This document shows positions 8,241 to 17,003 of a stretch of DNA of 63,609 bases, piece after piece. The notes under the pieces were generated by a model. The model was not told where the DNA came from. It saw only the letters and a list, made by a program, of their open reading frames with translations, and searched no databases. The first letter of the stretch is position 1; each line of letters starts with the position of its first letter. A program made the translations under genes and the position numbers. Source of the DNA: CAYHHI01 sp964356335 (GTDB taxonomy: Bacteria > Arandabacterota > Arandabacteria > Arandabacterales > Arandabacteraceae); the NCBI GenBank assembly GCA_964356335.1, contig CAYHHI010000017.1:1-63609 (forward strand), in the 5' to 3' direction.

Positions 8241-8516
8241 TTGCCAGAAGCTCTTGGCAAGATAGAGACCAAGGGTTTTGTGGCAGCTGTTGAGGCTGCG
8301 GATGCGATGGTCAAGGCTGCCAAGGTTGAGCTCACCAAATATGAGAAGATAGGTGGCGGCTACGTCACGGTGCTGGTGCGCGGAGACGTCGGAGCGGTCT
8401 ATGCGGCTGTCGAGGCGGGTGCAAGAGCAGCCCAGAAGGTAGGTGAGCTTGTGAGCACCCACGTTATCCCGAGGCCCGACGAAGCCCTTGAAGATACGAT
8501 GCTGACCTCAGAATGA
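8241..8516 (+). CDS. BMC-H hexameric shell protein (EutM/PduA-like), copy 1
   Basis: 91 residues, TTG start with a strong GAGGAGGTG site 7 nt upstream. A single BMC domain: ALGKIETKGFVAAVEAADAMVKAA at the start, pore motif KIGGGYVTVLVRGDV in the middle and VISTHVIPRP-type edge segment at the end. It forms hexameric tiles of the compartment shell with a small Gly-lined pore for metabolites. A near-paralogue follows 61 nt downstream, so this is a local duplication. Confidence 0.95.
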   Translation: MPEALGKIETKGFVAAVEAADAMVKAAKVELTKYEKIGGGYVTVLVRGDVGAVYAAVEAGARAAQKVGELVSTHVIPRPDEALEDTMLTSE

Positions 8517-8577
8517 CGTCAATGAGATCAAACGGGACGATCACGAACACTATCACTAGGGAAGGGGGTTAGGTAAA

Positions 8578-8892
8578 TTGGTTGAAGCAGGAGACGGAAT
8601 TTACAGAGAAGCCCTAGGGCTGATAGAAACACGAGGCTTTGTGGCCATGGTTGAGGCCTCAGATGCCATGGTCAAGGCCGCCAAGGTCATTCTTGTCGGT
8701 TACGAGAAGATAGGTGGGGGCTACGTGACGGCGATCGTCAGGGGCGATGTGGCGGCGGTAAAGGCTGCAACCGAGGCCGGTGGGGCCTCAGCAAGCAAGG
8801 TCGGGGAGCTCGTATCCGTCCACGTCATCCCGAGACCCCATCCGAATCTTGAGGACGTGCTTCCAATAGGTAAGCTCCAGAAGTCGAAGTAG
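8578..8892 (+). CDS. BMC-H hexameric shell protein, copy 2
   Basis: 104 residues, TTG start after a GGGGGTTAGG site. It shares the BMC core with copy 1 (LGLIETRGFVAMVEASDAMVKAAKV, KIGGGYVTAIVRGDV, ELVSVHVIPRPHP) but has an 11-residue N-terminal extension (VEAGDGIYREA) and a Lys-rich tail. Having two hexamer types usually lets the shell mix pores and edge properties. Same operon. Confidence 0.94.
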   Translation: MVEAGDGIYREALGLIETRGFVAMVEASDAMVKAAKVILVGYEKIGGGYVTAIVRGDVAAVKAATEAGGASASKVGELVSVHVIPRPHPNLEDVLPIGKLQKSK

Positions 8893-8933
8893 CCTGGGGA
8901 TAACTTGGGTCTACGAGCGAGGCGGAGGCAGAC

Positions 8934-9227
8934 TTGATAGTCGGCGAAGTTGTCGGTACGCTTGTCGCATCGAGTAAAGAAGAGCGCCTGCGAGGGCTCA
9001 AGTTTCTGATCGTCAAGATCGTCAACGTGGACCTCAAGCCGATTGGCCAGTTCCTGGTCTGTGCTGACGCCGTGGGTGCGGGCTACGGTGAGGTGGTGCT
9101 CTGTGCACAGGGAAGTTCGGCTCGACTGACGGACAAGACCAAGGATAACCCTGTTGATGCGGTGATATGCGGCATCATCGATACGATCGAACTCCAGGGC
9201 AAAGTGGTCTATGAGAAGTATGCTTGA
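8934..9227 (+). CDS. BMC-P pentameric vertex protein (EutN/CcmL family), copy 1
   Basis: 97 residues, TTG start. EutN/CcmL fold: IVGEVVGTLVASSKEERLRGLKFLIVKIV, then ADAVGAGYGEVVLCAQGSSAR and VDAVICGIIDTIEL. Five copies close the vertices of the shell. It has the most divergent sequence of the three pentamer proteins here. Its end overlaps the start of the aldehyde dehydrogenase gene, implying translational coupling. Confidence 0.94.
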   Translation: MIVGEVVGTLVASSKEERLRGLKFLIVKIVNVDLKPIGQFLVCADAVGAGYGEVVLCAQGSSARLTDKTKDNPVDAVICGIIDTIELQGKVVYEKYA

Positions 9228-10644
9228 CGAGCGAAGCATAGGCACGATCGTCGAAGAGGTCCTCAAGAAGCTGCGAACCTACGGCGTTGGTGCGCCTGCC
9301 TCGGTGTCGGGCGGCGGGAAGCGGGGAGCATTCGGATCGATCCAGGAAGCCGCAGAGCGCGCGGAGACAGCCCAGCGTCTTTTGGTTGAGGTGCCGCTTG
9401 AGACCAGGAAGAAGATCATCGAAGCCATGCGGCGGGTCTCATGCGAGCATACGGAAGAGCTGTCGCGGATGGCAGTTGAGGAGACCGGGCTCGGGAGGCT
9501 TGAGGATAAAGTAAAGAAGAATCTCCTTGCCGCCACAAGGACTCCAGGCGTGGAAGACCTTGTGCCCGATGCGGTCTCCGGCGATCATGGCCTCACGATA
9601 ATAGAAAGAGCTCCCTATGGCCTGATAGGCTCGATCACACCTTCAACCAATCCCTCTGAAACCGTGATCAATAATGCTATTGGCATGGTCGCAGGCGGGA
9701 ATTCGGTAGTCTTCAATCCGCATCCCAGTGCCAGGATGACGACGCTTCGCACAATCCAGCTTCTTAATTCAGCGATCGAGGCCGAGGGTGGCCCTCCCAA
9801 CGTTCTCGCATCAATAGAAGAGCCAAGCATCGAGTCTGCCCAGGCCTTGATGAAGCATGAGAAGGTGAGGTTGCTTGTTGTGACCGGTGGTGGTGCCGTC
9901 GTCCGTGAGGCCATGAAGTCAGGTAAGAAGGTGATCGCAGCGGGGCCCGGAAACCCTCCCGTGGTTGTGGATGAAACGGCGGACCTCGATAGCGCAGGGC
10001 GGCATATCGTCAACGGGGCCTCGCTGGACAACAACATTGTCTGTATCTGCGAGAAGGAAGTCATTGCAGTTGAAAGGATAACCGACCAGCTCAAGAAGAA
10101 GATGCTTGCGAGCGGCGCAGTTGAAATCAAAGGGGGAGACGTCGAGAGGCTCCACGCGCTCATCATCAAGGAGGACAGGGGTCCCAGCAGACATGCCGTG
10201 ACAGCAAGAGAGTTCGTCGGCAAGGATGTCTCGCATTTCTTGCGGGCGATAGGCATAAAGAGCGAGACCCAGGCGAAACTCATAATATGTGAAACGCCTG
10301 CGTCGCATGCCTTTGTCTGGACCGAGCTGCTGATGCCCGTCCTGCCGATTGTGCGAGTGCGTGACGTCGATCAAGCAATCGGATTTGCCAAGGAGGTTGA
10401 GCAGGGCTTTGGGCATTCGGCCATGATGCATTCCACCAACATAACCAAGCTTTCCCAGATGGCCAGATCCATCGGGACAACCATATTTGTGAAGAACGGG
10501 CCTTGCTATGCGGGGCTCGGTTTTGGCGGCGAGGGTTACACAAGCTTCACAATCGCGAGTCCTACGGGCGAAGGGCTCACTTCTGCACGCACTTTCACCC
10601 GTATGAGGAAGTGTGTACTCGTTGATTATTTCAGGATTGTCTGA
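9211..10644 (+). CDS. CoA-acylating aldehyde dehydrogenase (PduP/EutE family), microcompartment cargo
   Basis: 477 residues from ATG 9211; ATG 9220 is an equally good start. It oxidises an aldehyde to acyl-CoA with NAD+. The family marks are present: ERAPYGLIGSITPSTNPSET, NAIGMVAGGNSVVFNPHPSA, VTGGGAVVREAMKSGKK, AGPGNPPVVVD, and the catalytic Cys278 in NNIVCICEKEV. The N-terminal 20 residues (LDERSIGTIVEEVLKKL) form an amphipathic helix followed by a flexible Gly/Ala linker, an encapsulation peptide. It supplies PduL with acyl-CoA; the NADH it makes may be reoxidised through PduS (inference). Confidence 0.94.
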   Translation: MRSMLDERSIGTIVEEVLKKLRTYGVGAPASVSGGGKRGAFGSIQEAAERAETAQRLLVEVPLETRKKIIEAMRRVSCEHTEELSRMAVEETGLGRLEDKVKKNLLAATRTPGVEDLVPDAVSGDHGLTIIERAPYGLIGSITPSTNPSETVINNAIGMVAGGNSVVFNPHPSARMTTLRTIQLLNSAIEAEGGPPNVLASIEEPSIESAQALMKHEKVRLLVVTGGGAVVREAMKSGKKVIAAGPGNPPVVVDETADLDSAGRHIVNGASLDNNIVCICEKEVIAVERITDQLKKKMLASGAVEIKGGDVERLHALIIKEDRGPSRHAVTAREFVGKDVSHFLRAIGIKSETQAKLIICETPASHAFVWTELLMPVLPIVRVRDVDQAIGFAKEVEQGFGHSAMMHSTNITKLSQMARSIGTTIFVKNGPCYAGLGFGGEGYTSFTIASPTGEGLTSARTFTRMRKCVLVDYFRIV

Positions 10645-10655
10645 GGTCGCTTCCA

Positions 10656-11996
10656 TTGGCTAAGGATTTCCCTTTCTCAAGAAGTGAGATCGTAAAGAAG
10701 ATTTTCGAGGCCGGAGTGGTCGGCGCTGGCGGTGCGGGCTTCCCCACGCATGTCAAAGCCCAGGCAAAGGCCGAGATAGTGATCGCCAACGGCTGTGAGT
10801 GTGAACCGCTGGTCCAATCCGATAGGCACGTGCTTGAGAGCGCCGCGGACGACGTTTTGGAAGGGCTTAGGATCATGATGCTGGCCACCGGGGCTTCACG
10901 CGGGGTTTTTGCGGTCCGGGAGTCCTACGCTGGTATCATCGAAGCCCTGCGGAACCGAGTGAAAGGCGCCAGAGGCATCGAGATCGTGGGAGTGCCAGAC
11001 AACTACCCGGCCGGAGATGAACACCTCCTTGTCTATGAGATAACCGGGAGGGTGATACCGCAGGGAGGTATTCCGCCCCAGGTTGCAGCAGTGGTTTGCA
11101 ATGTCAACACGCTTGCCAACGTGAAGCGCGCTGTCGGCGGGAAGCCTGTCGCCGCACGGGTGGTCTCGGTGTGCGGGGACCTGCCCAGACCGGCAATCGT
11201 GGAAGTGCCTGTGGGAACCACGGTCATAGACGTACTCAGGCTGACAGGCAATGATGCCGGCCTTGAGACCAAGGGAATTCTGCTTTCGGGCGTTATGATG
11301 GGCGAGCTTTGCGAGGATACATCACGGCCGATTGACAAGCGGACGGGCGCCGTTGTGGTCTTGCCACGCGATAATGAGGTGATCGTGAGAAAGTCCCTTC
11401 CCATTGAGACCATCGTGAGGAGAGCTGCCTCGGTCTGCTGCCAGTGCACCTTCTGTACCGAGCTCTGCCCGCGTCATCTGATGGGGCACGACATAACGCC
11501 TCACAAGATCATGCGCTCGGTTGGCTGGACGCGGGTCTTTACTCCGGATATCGCCGGTGCGCTTTTCTGCTCGGGTTGCGGGCTCTGCGGCGTATATGTT
11601 TGCCCGATGCTGCTCTCGCCTGATAGGATAAGCTTCAGGGTAAGGGCCGAGATGGCCAGGCGAGGCATGAAGGTGGAGCGAGAGGGAGCGCGAGATGTGG
11701 AAGGAGTGAGGGCGCACCGCCTGGTGCCCCACCGTAGAATCGTTGAGAGGACCGGGCTCGCACCGTATGAACGGGATATCACCTTTGCCGGAGCCATAGA
11801 GCCTGACAGGGTGAAGATTCCCCTGGCTCAGCATTCCGGCATTGCGGCAAGGCCCGTCGTCAAGATCGGGGATTCCGTGCGTAAGGGGCAGATAGTAGCA
11901 AGCATCAACTTGGGCGAGATCGGTGCAAACGTCCACGCGAGCATCGATGGCGTCGTCACAGGCATCAATCACAGCATAGCGATCGAGAAGCGATGA
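10656..11996 (+). CDS. PduS-like cobalamin reductase / RnfC-like electron transfer protein
   Basis: 446 residues, TTG start. N-terminal RnfC-like nucleotide/FMN region (GVVGAGGAGFPTHVK, NGCECEPLVQSD), SLBB domain (VPVGTTVIDVLRLTG), two [4Fe-4S] motifs (CCQCTFCTELCPR and FCSGCGLCGVYVCP) and a C-terminal barrel-sandwich domain (GIAARPVVKIGDSVRKGQIVA). PduS links NADH or ferredoxin electrons to redox partners in the compartment. In Pdu systems it reduces cobalamin, but no B12-dependent dehydratase is encoded here, so a role in NADH reoxidation across the shell, together with the PduT-like protein that follows, is a reasonable inference. Confidence 0.9.
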   Translation: MAKDFPFSRSEIVKKIFEAGVVGAGGAGFPTHVKAQAKAEIVIANGCECEPLVQSDRHVLESAADDVLEGLRIMMLATGASRGVFAVRESYAGIIEALRNRVKGARGIEIVGVPDNYPAGDEHLLVYEITGRVIPQGGIPPQVAAVVCNVNTLANVKRAVGGKPVAARVVSVCGDLPRPAIVEVPVGTTVIDVLRLTGNDAGLETKGILLSGVMMGELCEDTSRPIDKRTGAVVVLPRDNEVIVRKSLPIETIVRRAASVCCQCTFCTELCPRHLMGHDITPHKIMRSVGWTRVFTPDIAGALFCSGCGLCGVYVCPMLLSPDRISFRVRAEMARRGMKVEREGARDVEGVRAHRLVPHRRIVERTGLAPYERDITFAGAIEPDRVKIPLAQHSGIAARPVVKIGDSVRKGQIVASINLGEIGANVHASIDGVVTGINHSIAIEKR

Positions 11997-12550
11997 CCGA
12001 GATCATAGAGGCCATAGGGCTTGTTGAACTCAATAGCATCGCGCAGGGTATCACGACTTGCGACGAGATGGTCAAGGTCGCCCCCGTCACACTGATGCTT
12101 GCGATGACGATCTGTCCCGGCAAGTACATTTCGCTGGTCGGAGGGGATGTCTCCTCAGTCAACTCATCGGTGAAGCGCGGTGTTGAAACTGGCGGAGCAT
12201 TCGTCGTGGATAGCCTCTTCATTCCCAATATCCACGAACAGGTCTTTCCCGCAATAATGGGCACGAGTGCTCCGAGAGTGATCCGCTCGCTGGGTGTGAT
12301 TGAGACTTTTTCCGTGGCATCCGCCATCATCGCCGGTGATGGCGCGGCGAAGGCCGCAAAGATCGAACTCATTGAACTGAGGCTTGCGCAGGGACTCGCG
12401 GGGAAGTCCTTTGTCACCCTGACGGGTGACGTGAGCGATGTCACAGCAGGCGTCCGCGCCGGGGTGGCCCTCATAAAGGAAAGCGGCATGTTGGTGAAAG
12501 ACGTCATCATTCCTCGGCCTCACGAGGATCTGAAACGGAAGATCGGCTGA
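11993..12550 (+). CDS. PduT-like tandem-BMC (BMC-T) trimeric shell protein
   Basis: 185 residues holding two BMC domains in tandem (IGLVELNSIAQGITTCDEMVK... and LGVIETFSVASAIIAGDGAAKAA...). It forms trimers that look like hexamers. TICPGKYISLVGGD in domain 1 matches the pore-loop Cys of PduT that can bind an Fe-S cluster at the trimer axis, which pairs well with the PduS-like protein encoded just upstream (ATGA overlap of the two genes). Most likely role: moving electrons across the shell. Confidence 0.9.
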   Translation: MTEIIEAIGLVELNSIAQGITTCDEMVKVAPVTLMLAMTICPGKYISLVGGDVSSVNSSVKRGVETGGAFVVDSLFIPNIHEQVFPAIMGTSAPRVIRSLGVIETFSVASAIIAGDGAAKAAKIELIELRLAQGLAGKSFVTLTGDVSDVTAGVRAGVALIKESGMLVKDVIIPRPHEDLKRKIG

Positions 12551-12553
12551 CGC

Positions 12554-12817
12554 ATGCATATAGCGAAAGTCATAGGTACCTTGGTGGCGACCAGGAAAGT
12601 GGATTCCCTGCGTGGGCAGAAGCTCCTGGTGATCCAGCCCTTGAACCCCAAGAAAGAGGAACGAGGACACCCCGTCGTTGCAGTCGACACGGTTGGGGCC
12701 GGTCCGGGCGACATAGTCTACTTCGTCAGAGGTAGGGAGGCTGCGCATGCCCTGGATGACAAATTCAACCCGGCGGATGCAGCCATCATGGGTATTGTTG
12801 ACAGAATAGACATCTGA
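12554..12817 (+). CDS. BMC-P pentameric vertex protein (EutN/CcmL family), copy 2
   Basis: 87 residues. The family pattern is complete: MHIAKVIGTLVATRKVDSLRGQKLLVIQPL, VAVDTVGAGPGDIVYFVRG, DAAIMGIVDRIDI. It starts 4 nt after the PduT-like gene. Same vertex role as the other two pentamer proteins. Three different pentamer genes in one locus is characteristic of the Planctomycetes/Verrucomicrobia type of BMC. Confidence 0.95.
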   Translation: MHIAKVIGTLVATRKVDSLRGQKLLVIQPLNPKKEERGHPVVAVDTVGAGPGDIVYFVRGREAAHALDDKFNPADAAIMGIVDRIDI

Positions 12818-12905
12818 GCCCTCGTACTGAGAGGCGTCATAGAGGGACCCGTATCGTGAAGCCTGTGCGCCTAAGAGCATTGTCAGGCGAGTTGGCTGGA
12901 GCGTC

Positions 12906-13190
12906 ATGTATATAGGCAAGGTAGTCGGGGACGTAGTCTCGTCGGTGAAGTACGAATCCCTCAAGAATCATAAGATTCTTATTGTCCAGCCACTCCAGCC
13001 GGACGGCACGCCAGTGGGCGAGCCGATACTAGCGATAGACATGGTGGATTCAGGGACGGGTGACATTGTACTCATAGTGGATCAGGGAACCGCCGCACGC
13101 CAGGTATTGGAAATGCAGTACCCCACAATAAGGACCTTGATACTTGGCATTGTGGACAGGATAGACTTTCACAAAGGCTCGGCGCGATGA
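12906..13190 (+). CDS. BMC-P pentameric vertex protein (EutN/CcmL family), copy 3
   Basis: 94 residues: MYIGKVVGDVVSSVKYESLKNHKILIVQPL, AIDMVDSGTGDIVLIVDQG, RTLILGIVDRIDFH. Close to copy 2 along its length. It follows an 88-nt gap and overlaps the aldolase gene by 4 nt (ATGA), so it is translationally coupled to the enzyme. Confidence 0.95.
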   Translation: MYIGKVVGDVVSSVKYESLKNHKILIVQPLQPDGTPVGEPILAIDMVDSGTGDIVLIVDQGTAARQVLEMQYPTIRTLILGIVDRIDFHKGSAR

Positions 13191-13969
13191 GATCTGTCGT
13201 CTCGATTGATGATGCTCGCGAAGGCATTATCCAGGTTGGGCGGAGAATGTACGAGCGCGGTTTCGTGGCTTCCAATGATGGTAACGTGAGCATCAGGGTC
13301 TCAGATGATCGAGTGGTAGTTACTCCCACGGGGATCAGCAAGGGCTTTATGGCAAAGGGCGATCTTGTCCTTGTTGATATGAAGGGTGAGAAGACCAGCG
13401 GCAAGCGCCAGCCCACGTCTGAGATCAAGATGCATCTCAAAGCCTACGAATTGAGGAACGATATTCAGGCGGTTGTCCATGCCCATCCGCCTTACGCCAC
13501 CGGTTTTGCAGTCGCAGGAATCCCTCTGGCTCAGTGTGTTCTGCCCGAGGTGATCCTGACAATCGGATCGGTTCCGCTGGCCCAATATGCAACGCCGTCA
13601 ACCGACGAAGTCGCGGAGTCCATCGCGCAGGTGGTAACGAAGTGCGACGCCTTCCTCCTCAAGAACCACGGGGTCATGACTGTTGGCGGTGATGTCCTGA
13701 ATGCTTATCATAAGCTCGAGACGGTTGAACATTTCGCAAAGATAGCCTTCGTGGCGAGGCACCTGGGCAGGATAAGCCCGCTTGCTCATGACGAGGTGAT
13801 GAAGCTTCTTGCGGTGAGGGAGAAACTTGGGATCAAGGGCCCGACGCCTGGATGCCAGGAATGTGGTGCATGCCTGCCTCGTGAAGAACTCGATCAAGCA
13901 GGTTTGGTTAAGATAATTGTCGATGAGGTGGTGAACATCCTAAGGGAAGGCAAACATGCGATGGAGTGA
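13187..13969 (+). CDS. Class II aldolase (L-fuculose/rhamnulose-1-phosphate aldolase type), microcompartment cargo
   Basis: 260 residues. The class II aldolase/adducin fold shows SNDGNVSIR, TPTGISKG, the zinc ligands HAHPP (near residue 98) and LLKNHGVMTVG (near 160). It should cleave a sugar 1-phosphate to DHAP and lactaldehyde (or a related aldehyde), the substrate of the neighbouring aldehyde dehydrogenase. The C-terminus adds a Cys-rich stretch (PGCQECGACLP) and an amphipathic helix (LVKIIVDEVVNILREGK), probably the encapsulation peptide. It is the last BMC gene; proS begins inside its 3' end. The precise sugar is not decided by sequence. Confidence 0.88.
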   Translation: MRSVVSIDDAREGIIQVGRRMYERGFVASNDGNVSIRVSDDRVVVTPTGISKGFMAKGDLVLVDMKGEKTSGKRQPTSEIKMHLKAYELRNDIQAVVHAHPPYATGFAVAGIPLAQCVLPEVILTIGSVPLAQYATPSTDEVAESIAQVVTKCDAFLLKNHGVMTVGGDVLNAYHKLETVEHFAKIAFVARHLGRISPLAHDEVMKLLAVREKLGIKGPTPGCQECGACLPREELDQAGLVKIIVDEVVNILREGKHAME

Positions 13970-15677
13970 GTTCTTTCTGCCGACATTAAAGGAAACGCCG
14001 TCCGAGGCGGAAATCATAAGCCACAAGCTGATGCTGAGGGCCGGTCTCATCAGAAAACTCTCGGCAGGTGTCTATAACCTGCTGCCCCTCGGGCTCAGGG
14101 TATCCAAGAAAGTCGAGAATATAGTCCGGGAGGAGATGAACCGGGCAGGCGGCCTCGAGATCCTAATGCCAGTTCTCAGTCCCGCCGAGTTGTGGCAGGA
14201 AAGCGGCAGATGGGACGTCTACGGAAAGGAGCTAATGAGGCTAAGGGACCGCCACGGCCGCTTCTTCGCTTTGGGCCCCACGCATGAGGAGGTCGTTACC
14301 GACATCGTGAGAAGGGAAGTGCGATCATACAGGCAACTGCCGCTCACGCTTTACCAGATTCAGACCAAGTTCAGGGATGAGGTGAGGCCGCGCTTCGGAG
14401 TGGTGAGGGCGAGAGAGTTCATAATGAAGGATGCCTATAGCTTCGATCGCGACGACGAGTGCCTGGCCAAGACCTATGCCAAGATGTACGAAGCTTACAC
14501 GAGGATCTTCAAGCGCTGCGGTCTGAGGTTCGGAGTGGTTGAGGCGGACTCAGGTGCTATCGGGGGCGATGTCACTCACGAATTCATGGTCTTCGCCGAA
14601 ACGGGGGAATCGCAGGTCTTCGCGTGCGGGTGCGGCTACGCGGCCACTGCCGAGAGAGCCGAGGGTGAGGCTCAAGCGTACGAGAGCGATAGGACTCCCA
14701 AGCCCCTTGAGAAGGTCAGCACCCCCAACATGAGGACCGTAGAGGAAGTGACTCAGTTTCTGGGCAAGAAACCGTGGGAGCTCGTTAAGACCATAATATA
14801 TAACGCTGACGGAAGATATGTCGCGGTGCTCATCCGCGGTGACAGGGAGATCAATGAGATCAAGCTTGCCAAGGTACTGGGAACGGTCAATATGGTGATG
14901 GCAACCCCTGAGGAGATCGAACAGGTTACAGGCGGACCCCTGGGCTTCTCGGGGCCCGTGGAGCTTAAAGACGTGCGAATGATTGGTGACTCGACCGTTC
15001 TGGGGATGGCCAACATGGTCGTGGGCGCGAACCAGATGGATGCCCACCTCGTCAATGCGAACTTGACAAGGGATTTCAGGCTGGATGAAGTGCACGACCT
15101 CGTCCTCGCCGTTCAGGGTGACAAGTGCAAGCGCTGTGGCAAGCCGCTTTCCACATGGAGAGGCATCGAGGTCGGCCAAGTATTCAAACTGGGCACGAAG
15201 TACTCGGACAAGATGAAGGCATATTTCCTCGACGAGCATGGCAATGAGAAGCCGTTCGTCATGGGTTGCTACGGTATCGGCATCACGAGAACCATCGCTG
15301 CGGCGATCGAACAGCACAACGACAGGGATGGCATTGCATGGCCGGTGACGATTGCACCCTTCGAGGTCCACGTGCTTCCCACCAATGTCTCGGACAGCGA
15401 TCTTAAGGATACCGCCGAGAGCATGTATGCGGCGCTGACGAAGAGCGGCGTGGAGGTGCTTCTCGATGACAGGGATGAGAGACCTGGTATCAAGTTCAAG
15501 GATGCCGATCTTGTGGGAATCCCCTTCAGGCTAACTGTGGGAGAGAAGGCAGCCAAGGAAGGCAAAGTCGAAATCCGAACTCGCAAGACCGGAGAAACAG
15601 TCAAGGTCGCCCGTGGGTCTGCTGCCGAGGCGGCTGCCAAAATCGTTCAAGAGGAAAAAAGCAAGCTCGCGATCTAA
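13956..15677 (+). CDS. proS: Prolyl-tRNA synthetase
   Basis: 573 residues, bacterial type. Class II core (GLIRKLSAGVYNLLPLGLRV, motif 2 region RDEVRPRFGVVRAREFIMKDAYSFD, motif 3 GCYGIGITRTIAAAIEQ) with the editing (YbaK-like) insertion between motifs 2 and 3 (about residues 230-390) and a C-terminal anticodon-binding domain. The start overlaps the aldolase 3' end by 14 nt, so it may be co-transcribed with the BMC genes. Its stop overlaps that of the convergent rpsT. Confidence 0.97.
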   Translation: MRWSEFFLPTLKETPSEAEIISHKLMLRAGLIRKLSAGVYNLLPLGLRVSKKVENIVREEMNRAGGLEILMPVLSPAELWQESGRWDVYGKELMRLRDRHGRFFALGPTHEEVVTDIVRREVRSYRQLPLTLYQIQTKFRDEVRPRFGVVRAREFIMKDAYSFDRDDECLAKTYAKMYEAYTRIFKRCGLRFGVVEADSGAIGGDVTHEFMVFAETGESQVFACGCGYAATAERAEGEAQAYESDRTPKPLEKVSTPNMRTVEEVTQFLGKKPWELVKTIIYNADGRYVAVLIRGDREINEIKLAKVLGTVNMVMATPEEIEQVTGGPLGFSGPVELKDVRMIGDSTVLGMANMVVGANQMDAHLVNANLTRDFRLDEVHDLVLAVQGDKCKRCGKPLSTWRGIEVGQVFKLGTKYSDKMKAYFLDEHGNEKPFVMGCYGIGITRTIAAAIEQHNDRDGIAWPVTIAPFEVHVLPTNVSDSDLKDTAESMYAALTKSGVEVLLDDRDERPGIKFKDADLVGIPFRLTVGEKAAKEGKVEIRTRKTGETVKVARGSAAEAAAKIVQEEKSKLAI

Positions 15678-15931
15678 GCCGGACGGGCCTTGCCCCGCTT
15701 AGCAAGCCTTGACTTGAGCCGTGCCGCCGTGCGCCAGTGAATCACCCGCTTCTTTGCCGCCCGGTCGATTGTTGAAGCAGCTCCTGGCATCATCTTCATG
15801 ACGTCATCCGGGTTCGCCGTCTGTCTGACTTTCTTGGCTATTGTCTTCACGGCTGATTTGTCTGCTCTGTTGCGAGCTCTTTTCGCTTTGTCTTGTCTGA
15901 TGCGTTTGATTGCCGCTGCATGATGTGGCAA
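15674..15931 (-). CDS. rpsT: 30S ribosomal protein S20
   Basis: 85 residues: basic helical protein with MPHHAAAIKRIRQDKAKRARN and KAARKRVIHWRTAARLKSRL-like end, typical of S20. It binds 16S rRNA early in 30S assembly. Own promoter at 15995-16023; stop codons of this gene and proS overlap tail to tail. Confidence 0.95.
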   Translation of the reverse strand: MPHHAAAIKRIRQDKAKRARNRADKSAVKTIAKKVRQTANPDDVMKMMPGAASTIDRAAKKRVIHWRTAARLKSRLAKRGKARPA

Positions 15932-15994
15932 CTTCTCAACCTCCTTACGGTCCCCGGGCTAATCTCACGATCTTACGGTCGCTACGACTCGCTC

Positions 15995-16023
15995 AATATA
16001 ACATTGGGTGATACGCGTGTCAA
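15995..16023 (-). promoter_or_regulatory. Promoter of rpsT
   Basis: Minus strand TTGACA (16023-16018), 17-nt spacer, TATATT (16000-15995). Almost consensus. It sits in the short gap between the glycosyltransferase stop and rpsT. Confidence 0.85.
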
Positions 16024-16028
16024 CAGAT

Positions 16029-16976
16029 TCAGCCTCCGGCTTCCTTCTGCACCTGCCAGTATGCTCTGATGTAATTGTAGGCTCTTATATAGTCTATCAG
16101 CGGGAAGAGGAGGCGCCCCAGCCGTTTGAATCTGTACACAAAGAGGGCAACCCGGTAGAAGGGAGGGGTGAGTATTATCCTGAGCCCCATTTTCTGAAGG
16201 CTCATGACCGGGTTCTCGCGTGCCAGTCTCAGCGGCTCGGCAAAATGAAGCTTGATAGCTTTCTTGAGTTCAGGGTGATGCGCCACAAGGAGGGGTACGG
16301 TGTACCGTCCGTACTCTTTCATCTTTGTTATCATGTCATCGAGGTCGGGCGGGTGATGGTGGTAGGACACCGCGCCGGCTGCGAATACGAAATTCGCACC
16401 GGCATGACAGAGCTTCATCCCGAGGTCGATGTCCTCCCCGTACTTCCATATGGATTCATCAAACTGGCCGGCCTTGTCAAATAACTCCCGTGAGAGGGAA
16501 ACATTGCCGGTTCTCACACACCTGGGTGGGATCTTCTGTCTGGACTTGAGCTTGTGTATGCCTTGCCGCTCAACATAGCGTGCCAGCGGGTGAGACTTGT
16601 ACTCCGGCGGGCTGAGGACGTTGCCGATTACAACATCTGTCGGACCTGTGCAGGCACTCACATGTCTCTCCACAAAGTCCCCGACCACTGTCATGTCATC
16701 GTCAACAAAGATGAGGATATTGCCGCTTGAATGCCTGACGCCTTCATTCCTTGCGAACGCGCGGCCCCGGTTCTGGTCGAGATAAATGATCCCGGTTGAG
16801 ATATCGCTGAACTCCACTTCCAGCATCCCCAGGTCGGCGTCGGAGCCATCATTGATCACAATCACCTCGAACCGGTGAGCGGTCTTCTGCTTTGACAGCG
16901 ACTCCAGAAGATTGTGCAGGAGATCGGGGCGCTTGTGCGTCGGTATTATTATGCTGGCCTTGGAAACCGTACTCAT
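16029..16976 (-). CDS. Family 2 glycosyltransferase
   Basis: 315 residues. GT-A fold: SIIIPTHKRPDLLHNLLESL, VIVINDGSDAD, DQNRGRAFARNEGVRHSSG, then the metal-binding ILIFVDDDMTV and acceptor region FDESIWKYGEDIDLGMKL. It has no clear transmembrane segment apart from a weakly hydrophobic C-terminus. It probably transfers a sugar to a cell-surface polymer or lipid; donor and acceptor are unknown. Monocistronic on the minus strand with a strong promoter, divergent from murJ. Confidence 0.9.
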   Translation of the reverse strand: MSTVSKASIIIPTHKRPDLLHNLLESLSKQKTAHRFEVIVINDGSDADLGMLEVEFSDISTGIIYLDQNRGRAFARNEGVRHSSGNILIFVDDDMTVVGDFVERHVSACTGPTDVVIGNVLSPPEYKSHPLARYVERQGIHKLKSRQKIPPRCVRTGNVSLSRELFDKAGQFDESIWKYGEDIDLGMKLCHAGANFVFAAGAVSYHHHPPDLDDMITKMKEYGRYTVPLLVAHHPELKKAIKLHFAEPLRLARENPVMSLQKMGLRIILTPPFYRVALFVYRFKRLGRLLFPLIDYIRAYNYIRAYWQVQKEAGG

Positions 16977-17003
16977 GTTTAAGTCGTACCTCCGAGCCGG
17001 AGC

